Shown here in pieces: positions 35,515-44,600 of a DNA stretch of 64,000 bases; within the stretch, counting starts at the first letter, position 1, and each line of letters starts with the position of its first letter. A model generated the notes under the pieces. The model was not told the origin of the DNA. It did not search any database and was given only the letters and a program-made list of their open reading frames with translations. A program made the translations under genes and the position numbers. The DNA comes from Streptomyces rugosispiralis. GTDB taxonomy: Bacteria > Actinomycetota > Actinomycetes > Streptomycetales > Streptomycetaceae. The stretch spans positions 1 through 64,000 of the forward strand of contig NZ_JANIAA010000032.1 of the NCBI RefSeq assembly GCF_024505145.1, in the 5' to 3' direction.

Positions 35515-36613
35515 ACCCGTCGCCGCGGCGGCCTCGGCCGTCACCGAACTGGTCGGCGACCGGGCGTCCGGCTGGGACCTGGCGGGCCGGCTGCCCGAGG
35601 ACGTGGTGCGGAAACTCGGCGCCACCGGGCAGCTCGCCGCCCAGATCCCGGCGCGGTACGGCGGCGCGGGGTGGAGCAGCGCGGACAACGGCGAGTTCAC
35701 CGCCCATGTCGGCAGTCTGTGCGGCTCGCTGCGGAGCGTCATGACCTCGCAGGGCATGGCCGCGTGGACCGTGGAACGGCTCGGTGACCCGGAGCAGGCG
35801 GCGGAGCTGCTGCCACGGCTCGCCTCGGGCGCCACCGCGGCCGTGGCCTTCAGCGAACCCCAGGCGGGCAGCGACCTGTCGGCGATCGAGACCACCGTCA
35901 CCGTGGACGGGGACACCCTGCGGCTCAGCGGCCACAAGAAGTGGGTGACCGCCGCCGCGTACGCCGACCTGATCCTGGTCGTCGCCCGGATGGCGGAGGG
36001 AGGTGCCGTGGTGGTCGTGGACCGGACCGCCCCCGGGGTGCGGGTGCGACGGGTGGCCGATCCGCTGGGCTGCCGGGCGGCCGGGCACGCGGAGGTCCGG
36101 CTGGACGATGTGCGGCTGCCGGTCAGCAGGCTGCTGGGCGGCGGTCGGCAGCCGCTGTCCCTGCTCGTGACGACGGCCCTGGCCTACGGCCGGATCTCCG
36201 TCGCCTGGGGCTGTGTCGGGATCCTGCGGGCCTGTGTGGCGGCGGCCGTCGAGCACGCCGGATCCCGGCACCAGTTCGGCCGGCCGCTGGGGCGGCACCA
36301 GCTCGTCGCCCGCCATCTGGCCGACCTGTGGACCGCCGAGCAGGTCTCCACCCGGGCCTGCGAGCACGCCAGCCGCTGCTGGGACGACAACGACGCCGAC
36401 CTGGTCCCGGCCACCGTGCTGGCGAAGTACGTCAGCGCCGGGCACGCGGCCACGGGCGCGGCCGCCGCGGTCCAGGTGCTCGCCTCGGCCGGGGCGCAGG
36501 ACGGTCACGTCGTCGCGCGGGCGTACCGCGACGCCAAGCTCATGGAAATCATCGAGGGCAGCAACGAGGTGTGCCAGCTGATTCTGGCCGACCACGCGCT
36601 CAGCCGGCGGTGA
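35507..36613 (+). CDS. acyl-CoA dehydrogenase-like enzyme (FkbI-like)
   Basis: 368 residues, an FAD enzyme with AFSEPQAGSDLS, SGHKKWVTAAAYADLILV, RHQFGRPLGRHQLVARHLADLW and the C-terminal KLMEIIEGSNEVCQLILADHAL. The last motif and short length match FkbI-type enzymes, which act on an ACP-bound glycerate-derived unit. GTG 35507 overlaps the ACP stop by eight bases; the frame is open further upstream inside the ACP gene, but the family N-terminus fits this start. It is the last gene of the operon. No FkbH-like (glyceryl-loading) or FkbG-like (O-methyltransferase) gene is present. Confidence 0.85.
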   Translation: MREPVAAAASAVTELVGDRASGWDLAGRLPEDVVRKLGATGQLAAQIPARYGGAGWSSADNGEFTAHVGSLCGSLRSVMTSQGMAAWTVERLGDPEQAAELLPRLASGATAAVAFSEPQAGSDLSAIETTVTVDGDTLRLSGHKKWVTAAAYADLILVVARMAEGGAVVVVDRTAPGVRVRRVADPLGCRAAGHAEVRLDDVRLPVSRLLGGGRQPLSLLVTTALAYGRISVAWGCVGILRACVAAAVEHAGSRHQFGRPLGRHQLVARHLADLWTAEQVSTRACEHASRCWDDNDADLVPATVLAKYVSAGHAATGAAAAVQVLASAGAQDGHVVARAYRDAKLMEIIEGSNEVCQLILADHALSRR

Positions 36614-36652
36614 CCTCGCCCGTGGCCGCCGGAGAACGCCGCCTCACAACGC

Positions 36653-36692
36653 CACGCCGTCACGCCGTCACGCCGTCACGCCGTCACGCCGT
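36653..36692. repeat. five perfect tandem copies of CACGCCGT
   Basis: Five consecutive 8-bp units with no mismatch in the 40 bases just after the operon's last gene. They are followed by AAGGAG and an ATG that opens a short stub frame. This looks like replication slippage at a recombination or deletion boundary. Confidence 0.85.
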
Positions 36693-36707
36693 CACAAGGA
36701 GCCGAAC

Positions 36708-36851
36708 ATGAGCGACACCAGCGCCGCGCTCATCGCGGCCAGGTGGAGGCGCCCGCCTCGTACCGGCCGACGATGCCCCGAATCGCATACGGCGGACGTC
36801 ATCCGCGCCGCGTTCCGTACTCTGGCGGCATGCGCATGCGCCCCACTTTGA
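36708..36851 (+). pseudogene. stub open frame with a good ribosome binding site
   Basis: AAGGAG lies seven bases before ATG 36708, but only 47 codons follow and after about a dozen residues (MSDTSAALIAA) the sequence turns Arg-rich and unlike a protein, running into the Sir2 start. It may be the 5' end of a former last gene of the operon cut off by deletion. It is not recognisable, and chance cannot be excluded. Confidence 0.35.
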
Positions 36852-37714
36852 GCTGGACCCCCGCCGAGGACCTGCCGCCGGGCAGTACGGATCCGGAGCC
36901 GGTGGCCGACGCGCTGAGCACCGGCGGTGTGCTGGTGCTCAGCGGGGCGGGCATCTCCACGGAGTCGGGCATCCCCGACTACCGGGGCGTGGGCGGGAGC
37001 CTGAGCCGGCACACCCCGATGACCTACCAGGACTTCACGGCCGACGCCCGTGCCCGGCGCCGGTACTGGGCGCGCAGCCACCTCGGCTGGCGCACCTTCG
37101 GCCGCGCCCGTCCCAACGCCGGGCACCGGGCCGTGGCCGCGTTCGCGTGGCACGGCCTGCTCTCGGGCGTGATCACCCAGAACGTCGACGGTCTGCACCA
37201 GGCGGCCGGCAGCGAGGACGTCGTGGAACTCCACGGAAGCCTGGACCGGGTCGTCTGCCTCTCCTGCGGGGCCTTCAGCCCACGCCGCGAACTCGCCCGG
37301 CGGCTGGCGGAGGCCAATGTCGGCTTCGAGCCGGTGGCCGCCGGAATCAACCCGGACGGCGACGCCGACCTCACCGACGAGCAGGTCGGGGACTTCCGCG
37401 TGGTGCCCTGTACGGTCTGCGGCGGCATCCTCAAACCGGACGTGGTGTTCTTCGGCGAAGCCGTTCCGCCGCAGCGGGTCGAGCACTGCCGCGAGCTGGT
37501 CCGCGAGGCGGCCTCGCTGCTGGTCCTGGGCTCCTCACTGACGGTGATGTCCGGACTCCGGTTCGTCCGCCAGGCGGCCCGAGCCGGGAAGCCGGTGCTG
37601 ATCGTCAACCTGGACCCGACCCGCGGCGACCAGCACGCCGTCACCCGGGTCGCACTCCCCCTGGGAACGGCCCTCACCGCAGTGGCCGACCGGCTGGGCA
37701 TCCCCGCTCAGTAG
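36830..37714 (+). CDS. Sir2-family NAD-dependent protein deacetylase
   Basis: 294 residues. The sirtuin NAD motif is GAGISTESGIPDYRG, followed by TQNVDGLHQAAG and the catalytic His in ELHG. The zinc cysteines are CLSC and, after a longer insert, CTVCGG, and the cofactor end is GSSLTVMSGLRFV. It would remove acyl groups from protein lysines with NAD. ATG 36830 was chosen as the in-frame start closest to the family N-terminus; ATG 36836 is also possible, and neither has a strong ribosome site. It lies after the biosynthetic operon but is probably independent. Confidence 0.92.
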   Translation: MRMRPTLSWTPAEDLPPGSTDPEPVADALSTGGVLVLSGAGISTESGIPDYRGVGGSLSRHTPMTYQDFTADARARRRYWARSHLGWRTFGRARPNAGHRAVAAFAWHGLLSGVITQNVDGLHQAAGSEDVVELHGSLDRVVCLSCGAFSPRRELARRLAEANVGFEPVAAGINPDGDADLTDEQVGDFRVVPCTVCGGILKPDVVFFGEAVPPQRVEHCRELVREAASLLVLGSSLTVMSGLRFVRQAARAGKPVLIVNLDPTRGDQHAVTRVALPLGTALTAVADRLGIPAQ

Positions 37715-37723
37715 CCGGACCCT

Positions 37724-37782
37724 TGTTGCCCATTCCCTATGGCCCATTCCCTACTGCCTATTGCCCATTGCCTATTGCCCGA
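37724..37782. repeat. imperfect short repeats (TTGCCCATTCCCTA / GCCTATTGCCCA)
   Basis: About 58 bases made of variants of CCCATTCCCTA and GCCTATTGCCC. Base composition is unlike the surrounding coding DNA. It ends at the 3' end of the decayed acyl-CoA ligase gene. The origin is unknown. Confidence 0.6.
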
Positions 37783-38660
37783 CCACGATCTCCCGTTTGA
37801 GGATCTTGCCGGTCGCTCCCTTGGGGAGCCCGTCGGTGACCGTGACGATCCGCGGGTACTTGTAGGCGGCCACCCGCTGTTTGACCCAATCGCGTATCTC
37901 ACCGGCCGTGGTGTGCGCACCGTCCCGGAGCGTCACCACGGCGGCCACCTCCTCCCCGTGAATCTCGTGCTCCACGCCGACGACGGCGGCCTCGGCGACG
38001 GCGGGGTGTTCGTAGAGCACCTCCTCGATCTCGCGCGGATAGACGTTGTATCCACCGCGGATCGCGATCTCACCGACCTCGCCCGGCCCGACCGTGGTGC
38101 CGTCGTCCGCGGCGAGCATGAACTCGACCCCGCGGACGGGGAGGCCGATCGAGCCCGCCTTGCGCGGCCGGTCCGGAGGGTTGCATGATCTCCAGCGCCT
38201 TGGCCGGCTCGAACCGCGGCAGCAGGGTCAGCGTGGCACCGGCGGCGACAGCGGTGTTGAGGGCGCAGGTCTGCCCGAAGGCGTGGAACATGGGCAGGCC
38301 GCCGAACAGTACGTCGTCCGGCCCGATGTGGAGCACCGCCTCGACCGTGGTGACCGTGTTGGTCATCAGGTTACGGTGGGTCAGCTCGGCGCCCTTCGGG
38401 GTTCCTGTCGTGCCCGAGGTGTACAGGATCACGGCGGCGTCGTCCGCACCCCGGTCGACGATCCCGGGCAGCGGAGCGGTGGCCCGTACGAGATCGTCGA
38501 ATGCCGCGGGGTCGGTGACCAGACACTCGGCGCCGGCCTCCGCCGCGGCCGTCGTGACCTCGTCCGCGCACAGGGGGGACGTCACCACGGTGCGGGACCC
38601 GGAATCCCGCAGCAGGAACGCGATTTTCGGTGATGTGAACGCCGGGTGGCGGGCTCTCAC
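37772..38660 (-). pseudogene. acyl-CoA ligase (AMP-binding) remnant with internal deletions
   Basis: The 5' part (38660 down to about 38190) reads SPKIAFLLRDSGSRTVV, then the ATP motif ILYTSGTTGTPKGAELTHRNL and LFGGLPMFHAFGQT, ending at KALEIMQ. The frame is then broken near 38185. The 3' part (about 38160 to 37772, another frame) reads GSIGLPVRGVEF, GEIAIRG directly joined to GYNVYPREIEEVLY and PKGATGKILKREI. Missing are the N-terminus, about 100 central residues and the GYWNRPE...TGDL segment normally lying between IRG and GYNVYP. It was a long-chain or aryl acid:CoA ligase and is now non-functional. Confidence 0.85.
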
Positions 38661-38679
38661 GGTGGTGCAACGTCAGGCC

Positions 38680-39387
38680 GCGCCGCACCGCACTGCTCGA
38701 CGTGGCGGGTCCGCCGAACCGGCCCCCGTCCGGGCCCTGCTGCCACGGCTGGTCTCCTCCGTCTCCGTGGTCTGTGCCTACATCGGCAGCGGGCCGCAGA
38801 TGTTCATCGCGATGGCCCTGCTCGCCTGGATGCCCAGCTTCCTCAATCGCCACTACTCCATGCCCACCGCGAAGGCCGGCCTGGCCGCCGGGGTCTTCGC
38901 GCTGATCACCGGCGTCGGCATGATCGGCGGCGGGATGGTCGCGGACCGCGTCAGCCGGCGGGCCGGTGCGGCCAAGTGGACCGTCGCGATCGTCTGCAGT
39001 CTCGGCTCGCTCGTGCTGCTGACGGCCGGATTCCAACTGCCGACGGGCGCCCCGCAACTCGTGCTGATCGGGGCCGGGGCCCTGCTGTCCAACGCCACGG
39101 CCGGGCCCGCGGCCGCCATGGTGGCGCATCTGACCCCCGCCATCGCGGCGACGGCCATGGCCACGCTCACCCTGGCCAACAGCCTGCTCGGGCTCGCCCC
39201 CGGGCCCGCGGTGACGGGCGCCCTCGCGGACCGCGTCGGGCTGCTCGGCGCGCTGCGAGCGGTCCCGCTCGTCGCGGTCGCGTCCGGCGCGGCCTTCATC
39301 ATCGGCAAGTCCTGCTACGAGCGGGATCTGCGCCGCCTGGACGCGCTGTCCGACATGGCGCTCAGGAACCCGGAGCCGCGGTCATGA
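38680..39387 (+). pseudogene. C-terminal half of an MFS transporter
   Basis: Only about six transmembrane helices are present, beginning near VSSVSVVCAYIGSGPQMFIAMALLAWMP and including GVGMIGGGMVADRVSRRAG, the central-loop type motif. There is no start codon with a membrane N-terminus, because the open frame upstream runs through the antisense of the ligase remnant. The end (SCYERDLRRLDALSDMALRNPEPRS) seems natural. A deletion fused the two remnants head to head at about 38660-38680. Confidence 0.75.
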
Positions 39388-39460
39388 ACCCCGCCGGATC
39401 GCCTACGGTCGTGATCGTCCCCGGGCCGCGCGACCACGTACCGGACCACTGGCCGACCAC
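39384..39460 (+). pseudogene. 5' stub of an RBBP9-like serine hydrolase gene
   Basis: ATG 39384 overlaps the MFS stop (ATGA) and opens MNPAGSPTVVIVPGPRDHVPDHW, which matches the first strand and loop of RBBP9/YdeN-type alpha/beta hydrolases. After DHW the homology ends abruptly and the sequence becomes the 3' end of the convergent YeiH gene. The catalytic Ser, Asp and His are all lost. Confidence 0.65.
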
Positions 39461-40531
39461 TCACAAGGACCCGGTCAGGAGCTGGAGTACGAGGCTGGTG
39501 ACCGAGACCACCACCCACAGGCAGGCACCGAGGATGAGCGGTCGGGGGCCGGTGCGGCGCAGTGCCGGGAGGTCGGTGGACAGGCCCGTCGCGGAGAGCG
39601 CGACGGTGATGAGGAAGACCGAGAGCTCGCCGAGTCCGTGGTGGGCGGCGGCCGGGATGAGACCCAGGCTGTTCGCCGTGGTCATCAGCAGGAAGCCGAT
39701 CAGGAACACGGGCACCAGCTTGGCCACCTGAAGCCGGGGCCGTGCCGCTGTCTCCACCGCGGCACGGTCGCGGCGTCTCACCAGCCAGGCCAGTCCCAGG
39801 CAGATGGGGATGATCATGAGGCTGCGGGTGAGTTTGACGACGACCGCGTAGTCCGCCGCGGTCCCGCCGTAGCTGGTGGCGGCGGCGACCACCGAGGACG
39901 TGTCGTTGACCGCCGTCCCCGCGAAGAGGCCGAAGCTGTGCGGGCTCATCCCCAGGAGGTGGCCGAGCAGCGGGAAGGTGAGCACGGCGGTGACGTTGAA
40001 CAGGAAGATGGTGGAGACCGCGTAGGCCACCTCGACCCCGGCCGCGCCGATGACCGGTGCGGTCGCCGCGATCGCCGACGCCCCGCAGACGCCCGTGCCC
40101 ACGCCGATCAGCGTCCGCAGGTCCCCGACGATGCCGAGCCATCGGCCGATGCCGTACGCGGCGGTCAGACAGACCGCCAGCGAGCCGATCATCACCGGAA
40201 GCGAACCGGCGCCCACCTCGACGATCTGGGACAGCGACAGTTGCGTGCCCAGGACGACCACCGAAATCTGCAGGACCTGCTTGCTCGCGAAACCGATGCC
40301 GGGACGCAGCCGTGCTCCTGGTCTCCTCAGAGCGGCCAGCAGCACACCGAGGACGATCCCGGCCACCGGGCCGCCGACGAGCGGGAACCTCCTCCCCACC
40401 GCCGTGCCCGCCACCGCGAGGGCCAGGACGAGGGCCAGACCGGGTACGAGAGAGGCCACGGCGGGCCAGGACGCCCGCGCCGGTTCAGCCTCCGGCCGGG
40501 CGGGGACCGGACAGTCCAGATCTTCGCTCAT
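39461..40531 (-). CDS. YeiH/UPF0324-family putative sulfate exporter
   Basis: 356 residues with about ten membrane helices. Family landmarks are GFASKQVLQISVVVLGTQLSLSQI, the cysteine-containing GVGTGVCGASAIAATAPVIGA and FAGTAVNDTSSVVAAATSYG. YeiH-type proteins are proposed to export sulfate or related anions. ATG 40531 was preferred to a longer start because the family begins with a short cytoplasmic tail. It is divergent from a LysR gene 108 bp away, the usual arrangement, so that regulator probably activates it. Confidence 0.88.
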   Translation of the reverse strand: MSEDLDCPVPARPEAEPARASWPAVASLVPGLALVLALAVAGTAVGRRFPLVGGPVAGIVLGVLLAALRRPGARLRPGIGFASKQVLQISVVVLGTQLSLSQIVEVGAGSLPVMIGSLAVCLTAAYGIGRWLGIVGDLRTLIGVGTGVCGASAIAATAPVIGAAGVEVAYAVSTIFLFNVTAVLTFPLLGHLLGMSPHSFGLFAGTAVNDTSSVVAAATSYGGTAADYAVVVKLTRSLMIIPICLGLAWLVRRRDRAAVETAARPRLQVAKLVPVFLIGFLLMTTANSLGLIPAAAHHGLGELSVFLITVALSATGLSTDLPALRRTGPRPLILGACLWVVVSVTSLVLQLLTGSL

Positions 40532-40639
40532 GGCCTCGACTCTGCTGCGCCCCGGACCACGGTTGTAGCCCCGAGATCGTGCGGAGGTCATAGCCAAATG
40601 GAATGACTGCCGACCCGGTCCGGCCCATACCCTGGGGCT

Positions 40640-41548
40640 ATGAGCCAGTTGCCGGATCCGGAATCACTGCGGCTGCTCGTCCTGGTCGGAGACGTGGGAA
40701 GCCTGAGCGGTGCGGCGGCGCGGCTCGGTCTCACGCAGCCGTCGGCGAGCAAGCGGCTGTCCATGCTGGAGCGCAGGCTGGGCCTGGTGCTGGTGGACCG
40801 GACGCGGCGGGGATCGCAGCTCACCGACGCGGGCCGGGCCGTGGCGGGCTGGGCGCAGCGGGTCCTGCAGGAGATGGAGGGGCTGCTGACCGGCACGGAG
40901 GCGCTGCGTACGAAGCGGGACGCCGAGCTGAGGGTGGCGGCCAGCATGACGGTGGCCGAGTGTCTGGCGCCGGGCTGGATCGGCGAGCTGCGCCGCACTC
41001 GGCCGGAGCTGTACGTCGGTCTCCAGGTGACCAACAGCGAACAGGTTCCGGATCTGCTCCGCAGCGGAGCGGTCGACTTGGGGTTCGTCGAGTCACCGCG
41101 GGCCCCGGCAGGGTTCTCCGCCCGGCGGGTCGCCCGCGACCGGCTGCTCGTGGTGGTCGCCCCCGGGCACCCCTGGACGCGCCGCCGTCGCCCGCTGAGC
41201 GTCGCCGAGCTCGTGGCCGCGCCGCTGGTGCTGCGTGAACGCGGATCGGGCACCCGCGAGACCCTGGACCTGGCTCTGCGCAGGGCCGGCGCGGGCGAAC
41301 CGCTGCCTCTCCTGGAGCTGGGTTCGGCGACCGCCGTACGCAATGCCGTGATCGCCGGAACCGGCCCGGCGGTGATCAGCGAGCTCGCGGTGGCGGCCGA
41401 CCTCGCCGATGGCCGCCTCGCGTCGGTGGAGGTCGAGGGCATCGAACTACGCCGTGACTTGCGAGCCGTCTGGACTTCGGGACGCGTCCTGGCCGGCCCC
41501 GCGGCGGAGCTTCTGGCCGTGACGAGACGCCGCGGAAAGAAGGCATGA
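40640..41548 (+). CDS. LysR-family transcriptional regulator
   Basis: 302 residues with the N-terminal LysR helix-turn-helix (residues about 5-62: SLRLLVLVGDVGSLSGAAARLGLTQPSASKRLSMLERRLGLVLVDRTRRG) and a periplasmic-binding-like effector domain after about residue 90. It is divergent from the YeiH exporter gene and is likely its regulator, responding to a sulfur or anion metabolite. A strong hairpin follows the stop. Confidence 0.93.
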   Translation: MSQLPDPESLRLLVLVGDVGSLSGAAARLGLTQPSASKRLSMLERRLGLVLVDRTRRGSQLTDAGRAVAGWAQRVLQEMEGLLTGTEALRTKRDAELRVAASMTVAECLAPGWIGELRRTRPELYVGLQVTNSEQVPDLLRSGAVDLGFVESPRAPAGFSARRVARDRLLVVVAPGHPWTRRRRPLSVAELVAAPLVLRERGSGTRETLDLALRRAGAGEPLPLLELGSATAVRNAVIAGTGPAVISELAVAADLADGRLASVEVEGIELRRDLRAVWTSGRVLAGPAAELLAVTRRRGKKA

Positions 41549-41558
41549 GCGGTCCATG

Positions 41559-41591
41559 CCGTCCGCGGACGTCCATCACGTCCGCGGACGG
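41559..41591. terminator. strong 13-bp stem hairpin between convergent genes
   Basis: CCGTCCGCGGACG (41559-41571) and CGTCCGCGGACGG (41579-41591) are perfect complements with a seven-base loop. It lies between the ends of the LysR gene and the discoidin-domain gene and can terminate both. There is no T tract. Confidence 0.75.
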
Positions 41592-41623
41592 CGAGGGCCC
41601 CGGCCGGCACCCGCGCGGAGCGG

Positions 41624-44600
41624 TCAGCGCACCGTCAGGCGCCGCAGACGTGACACCGCCGCGTGTGACGTCCCGTCCACCTCGACGCTGACGTAGCGGG
41701 CGGTCTCGGAGGCGGTCAGTCGGCGCACCCGGCCCCGGCCGGTGAGGGTCCCGGCGTTCCGGTAGGTGATGCCGTCCGTGCTGAAGCCGACCTTCGCGCC
41801 CGGCGCCGTGGCCGCCGTCCACTCGGTCTCCACCAGGCGGACCATGTGGGCCGCGCCGAGGTCCACGACCATGCGGCCGCGCGTGCCCGGCTGCCACGCC
41901 GTGTGGGCGTCGCCGTCCACCGCCGCCGCGGGGTCGGACATGCCCTCCGGCAGCGGGCTCGTGGGGAAGACCGTCCTGCCGAGAGCCAGGTCGTCGTGCG
42001 GGTGGGCGGCCGCGCCGTCCAGGACGACGGTCGTCGTCCGGTCCGCTCTGACGACGGCGACCTTGCTATGCCCCTGGGCCCGGACACGCAGCGTGCAGGA
42101 GGCCCCGGACAGGCGTACCGTCGCGCCGTCGACGACCTGGACCAGCAGGCCCGGCGGCAGGCGTCGGCCCGTGAGGGGGGTGAGCGTGAAGCGCGGGGGC
42201 AGCACGACCGCCGTGGCGGCGTCCAGCGCGGCCTCGAAGGACGTGCCGTCTGCGGTCAGCCGCTGCGTGCCCTCGAAGACCACCGTGTCCGTGCCGGTGC
42301 GCGGGATCGTGATCCGCGTCCTGACGGACTCGCCGGAGAGGTTGAACAGGGTCAGGTGCCCGTCCGTGAGCGTCGTGCGCACCTCGGTGGCCTCCGCCGC
42401 GGGCGCCGTCCCCCGGGCGATCGCGCGCAGCTCCGCGGCCGACGTGCCGGGGAACCCCTCGACGAGGAGAGGTGCCGCCGCGCCGTCGCCGAGGACGATC
42501 CTGTCGTCGTAGACGCCGATCGGGTGCCGGCCGTCACGCACCACGAGCCCGGCGCGTCCGTCGACGTCGAGCCAGCCGCCGCGGCTGCTCACCGCCGGCC
42601 GCGGCCCGGTCGCCAGGTCCTTCCAGTCCCGGCCGTCCATGGAGCCCTGGACGCGGTAGGCGCGGCCGGCCGCCGATTCCCAGGCCAGGGTGACCCGGTC
42701 GATCCGGCGCTCGGCGCCGAGGTCGACGGCCAGCCAGCTGTCGGCGCGCGGACGGTCGGCCCTCGACACCGCCCAGCGGGTGGCCGCGTCGCCGTCGACC
42801 GCGAGCGGCGCGCCCTTCCCGGCGTCGGCCGACGAGGCGGTGGCGGACCCGCCGCGCGCCAGGTCCGCGCCCTGGGCTCCGTCGCGCGCCTCGAAGGCGT
42901 ACAGGGAGTACCCGTAGGCCGGGTCGGGCCGCACGCCGAGCATGCGGACATGGCGCACCGTCGTGGGGGTGAAGCCGAGGTCGTCGACCCGCCCGGCGGG
43001 TGTGCCGGAGGAGGTGTCGCGGGCGCGGACGGTCGCCTCGCCCTCCTCGAAGCGGTAGGTACGCGCGCCGTCGAGCCCCGGCATGCCGGGCATCGTCAGG
43101 TTGTGCACCTCGAGGTGGCCCTCCGCGTCGGCGGTGCCGCCGCTCGCGTAGACGACGGCGCCGGTCGGGAGCGTCGCGAACCCGGCCCAGCCGCCGTCCA
43201 GGCGCAGCAGCGTCGCGCTGCCGTCGAAGCCGTCGCGCGGGGACTCGTACAGGCGCACGGTGCGGCCCTGGACCTTCGCGGCGGTGGCGGGCAGGAACAT
43301 CGGGGTCGCGCCGCTGAGCCGGAACAGCCAGTCGTCGTGGCCCGGCTGCCAGGCGAACTTCACGAACCCGGGCTTCGTCACGGCACCGGCCCACGCGGTC
43401 GGCGACTGGTGCGACACCAGTCCGGGGCCGGTCCCGAAGTCCGTGACACCGGAGGCGTGCTCGAACATCTCCTCGCGCGACAGCGCCTCGACGGGCCGCC
43501 CGGACGCCGCCGCCCACACGTGCAGCAGATAGCTGATGGCGACCTCGGCGCGTGCCTCCGGCTCGTACTTCGGCTCCCCCGAGAACTTCGCCAGCCGGTG
43601 CTCGGGCGGGTACCGCTGGTACGCCTCCAGCCGTGACGCCAGCTCCTGCTCCGCACGCGCCGCGGCCCGGTCGCGCATCACCTGGGCGAGGAAGGCGAGC
43701 GGGATGACGTCCCTGCCGTAGAGGTGCTCACGGTCGTCGACCATCGGCATCAGCGGTTCGCCCGCGTCGCTCATGACGCCCAGCAGCGTGCGCCACAGCG
43801 GCTGGGCGTTCGGCTGCCGTGCGAGGACCTGCGGGAGGGGGCGTCCGGCGGCCAGGAAGTGCGCGGCGTTGCGGCCGGAGGTGCGCCACAGCTCCTCCTG
43901 GTAGTGCGGGCCGAAGGAGCCGTGGTTCTCGACGATGAAGGTGTCGTACAGGTTGCGGGCGGTGTTCTCGGCGACGGCGACGCCGTCCACCCGGGCGGGG
44001 TTGGCGAGGTCGGCGGGCGGCAGCCCCGCCTCGTTGCGCGACCAGATGCCGTACCACGAGGCCCAGTCGGCGGCGCGGCGGTCGTCGTGGGCCCACGCGA
44101 GCGCCGGTGCGAGGGTCTGGGCGTACAGGCCCATCTCCTCCAGCTTGGTGTCGCCGACGTGTCCGCCGTTCAGGCCGTTCGGCGTCCAGTCGCCCGAGGC
44201 GGGGTCGTCGCCGCTGCCCAACGACACGGTGTAGGCAGCCTGTTCGCGGACGATGGTCTCGACGTTCTTCCGCGTCGCGGTGTCGAGGTCCGGCCACAGC
44301 AGCCGGGCGGCGAGGACGAAGTACGACTGGAAGGTGGTGTCGAAGAAGAGCGTGCGGCCCCATTCGCCGCCACCGGTGAGCCGGTTCGACGCGGCGAAGT
44401 GGCGGATGGTGGCGAGCGTGCGCCGCTCGAGGGTCTCCCGGTCGGTGCCCGCACGCGCCGCGTCGTAGGTGCCGTGGGTGAGCAGGACCGCGTTGCCGAG
44501 GACCACGGCGAACCCGAAGTCCTTGGCCCGGTAGTGGCCCTGGGCCTCGTCCCACTGCGTCTCGGACCACCGGGTGTGGTCCAGGAGCACCCGCAGATAG

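Noticed and set aside
36653..36692. CRISPR-like array
   Set aside because: The 8-bp units are directly contiguous, with no spacers and no cas genes nearby; it is a simple tandem repeat.
36708..37714. Sir2 gene as a member of the biosynthetic operon
   Set aside because: It is separated by the tandem repeat and a stub, has no shared ribosome spacing pattern, and sirtuins are common housekeeping genes; membership is not supported.
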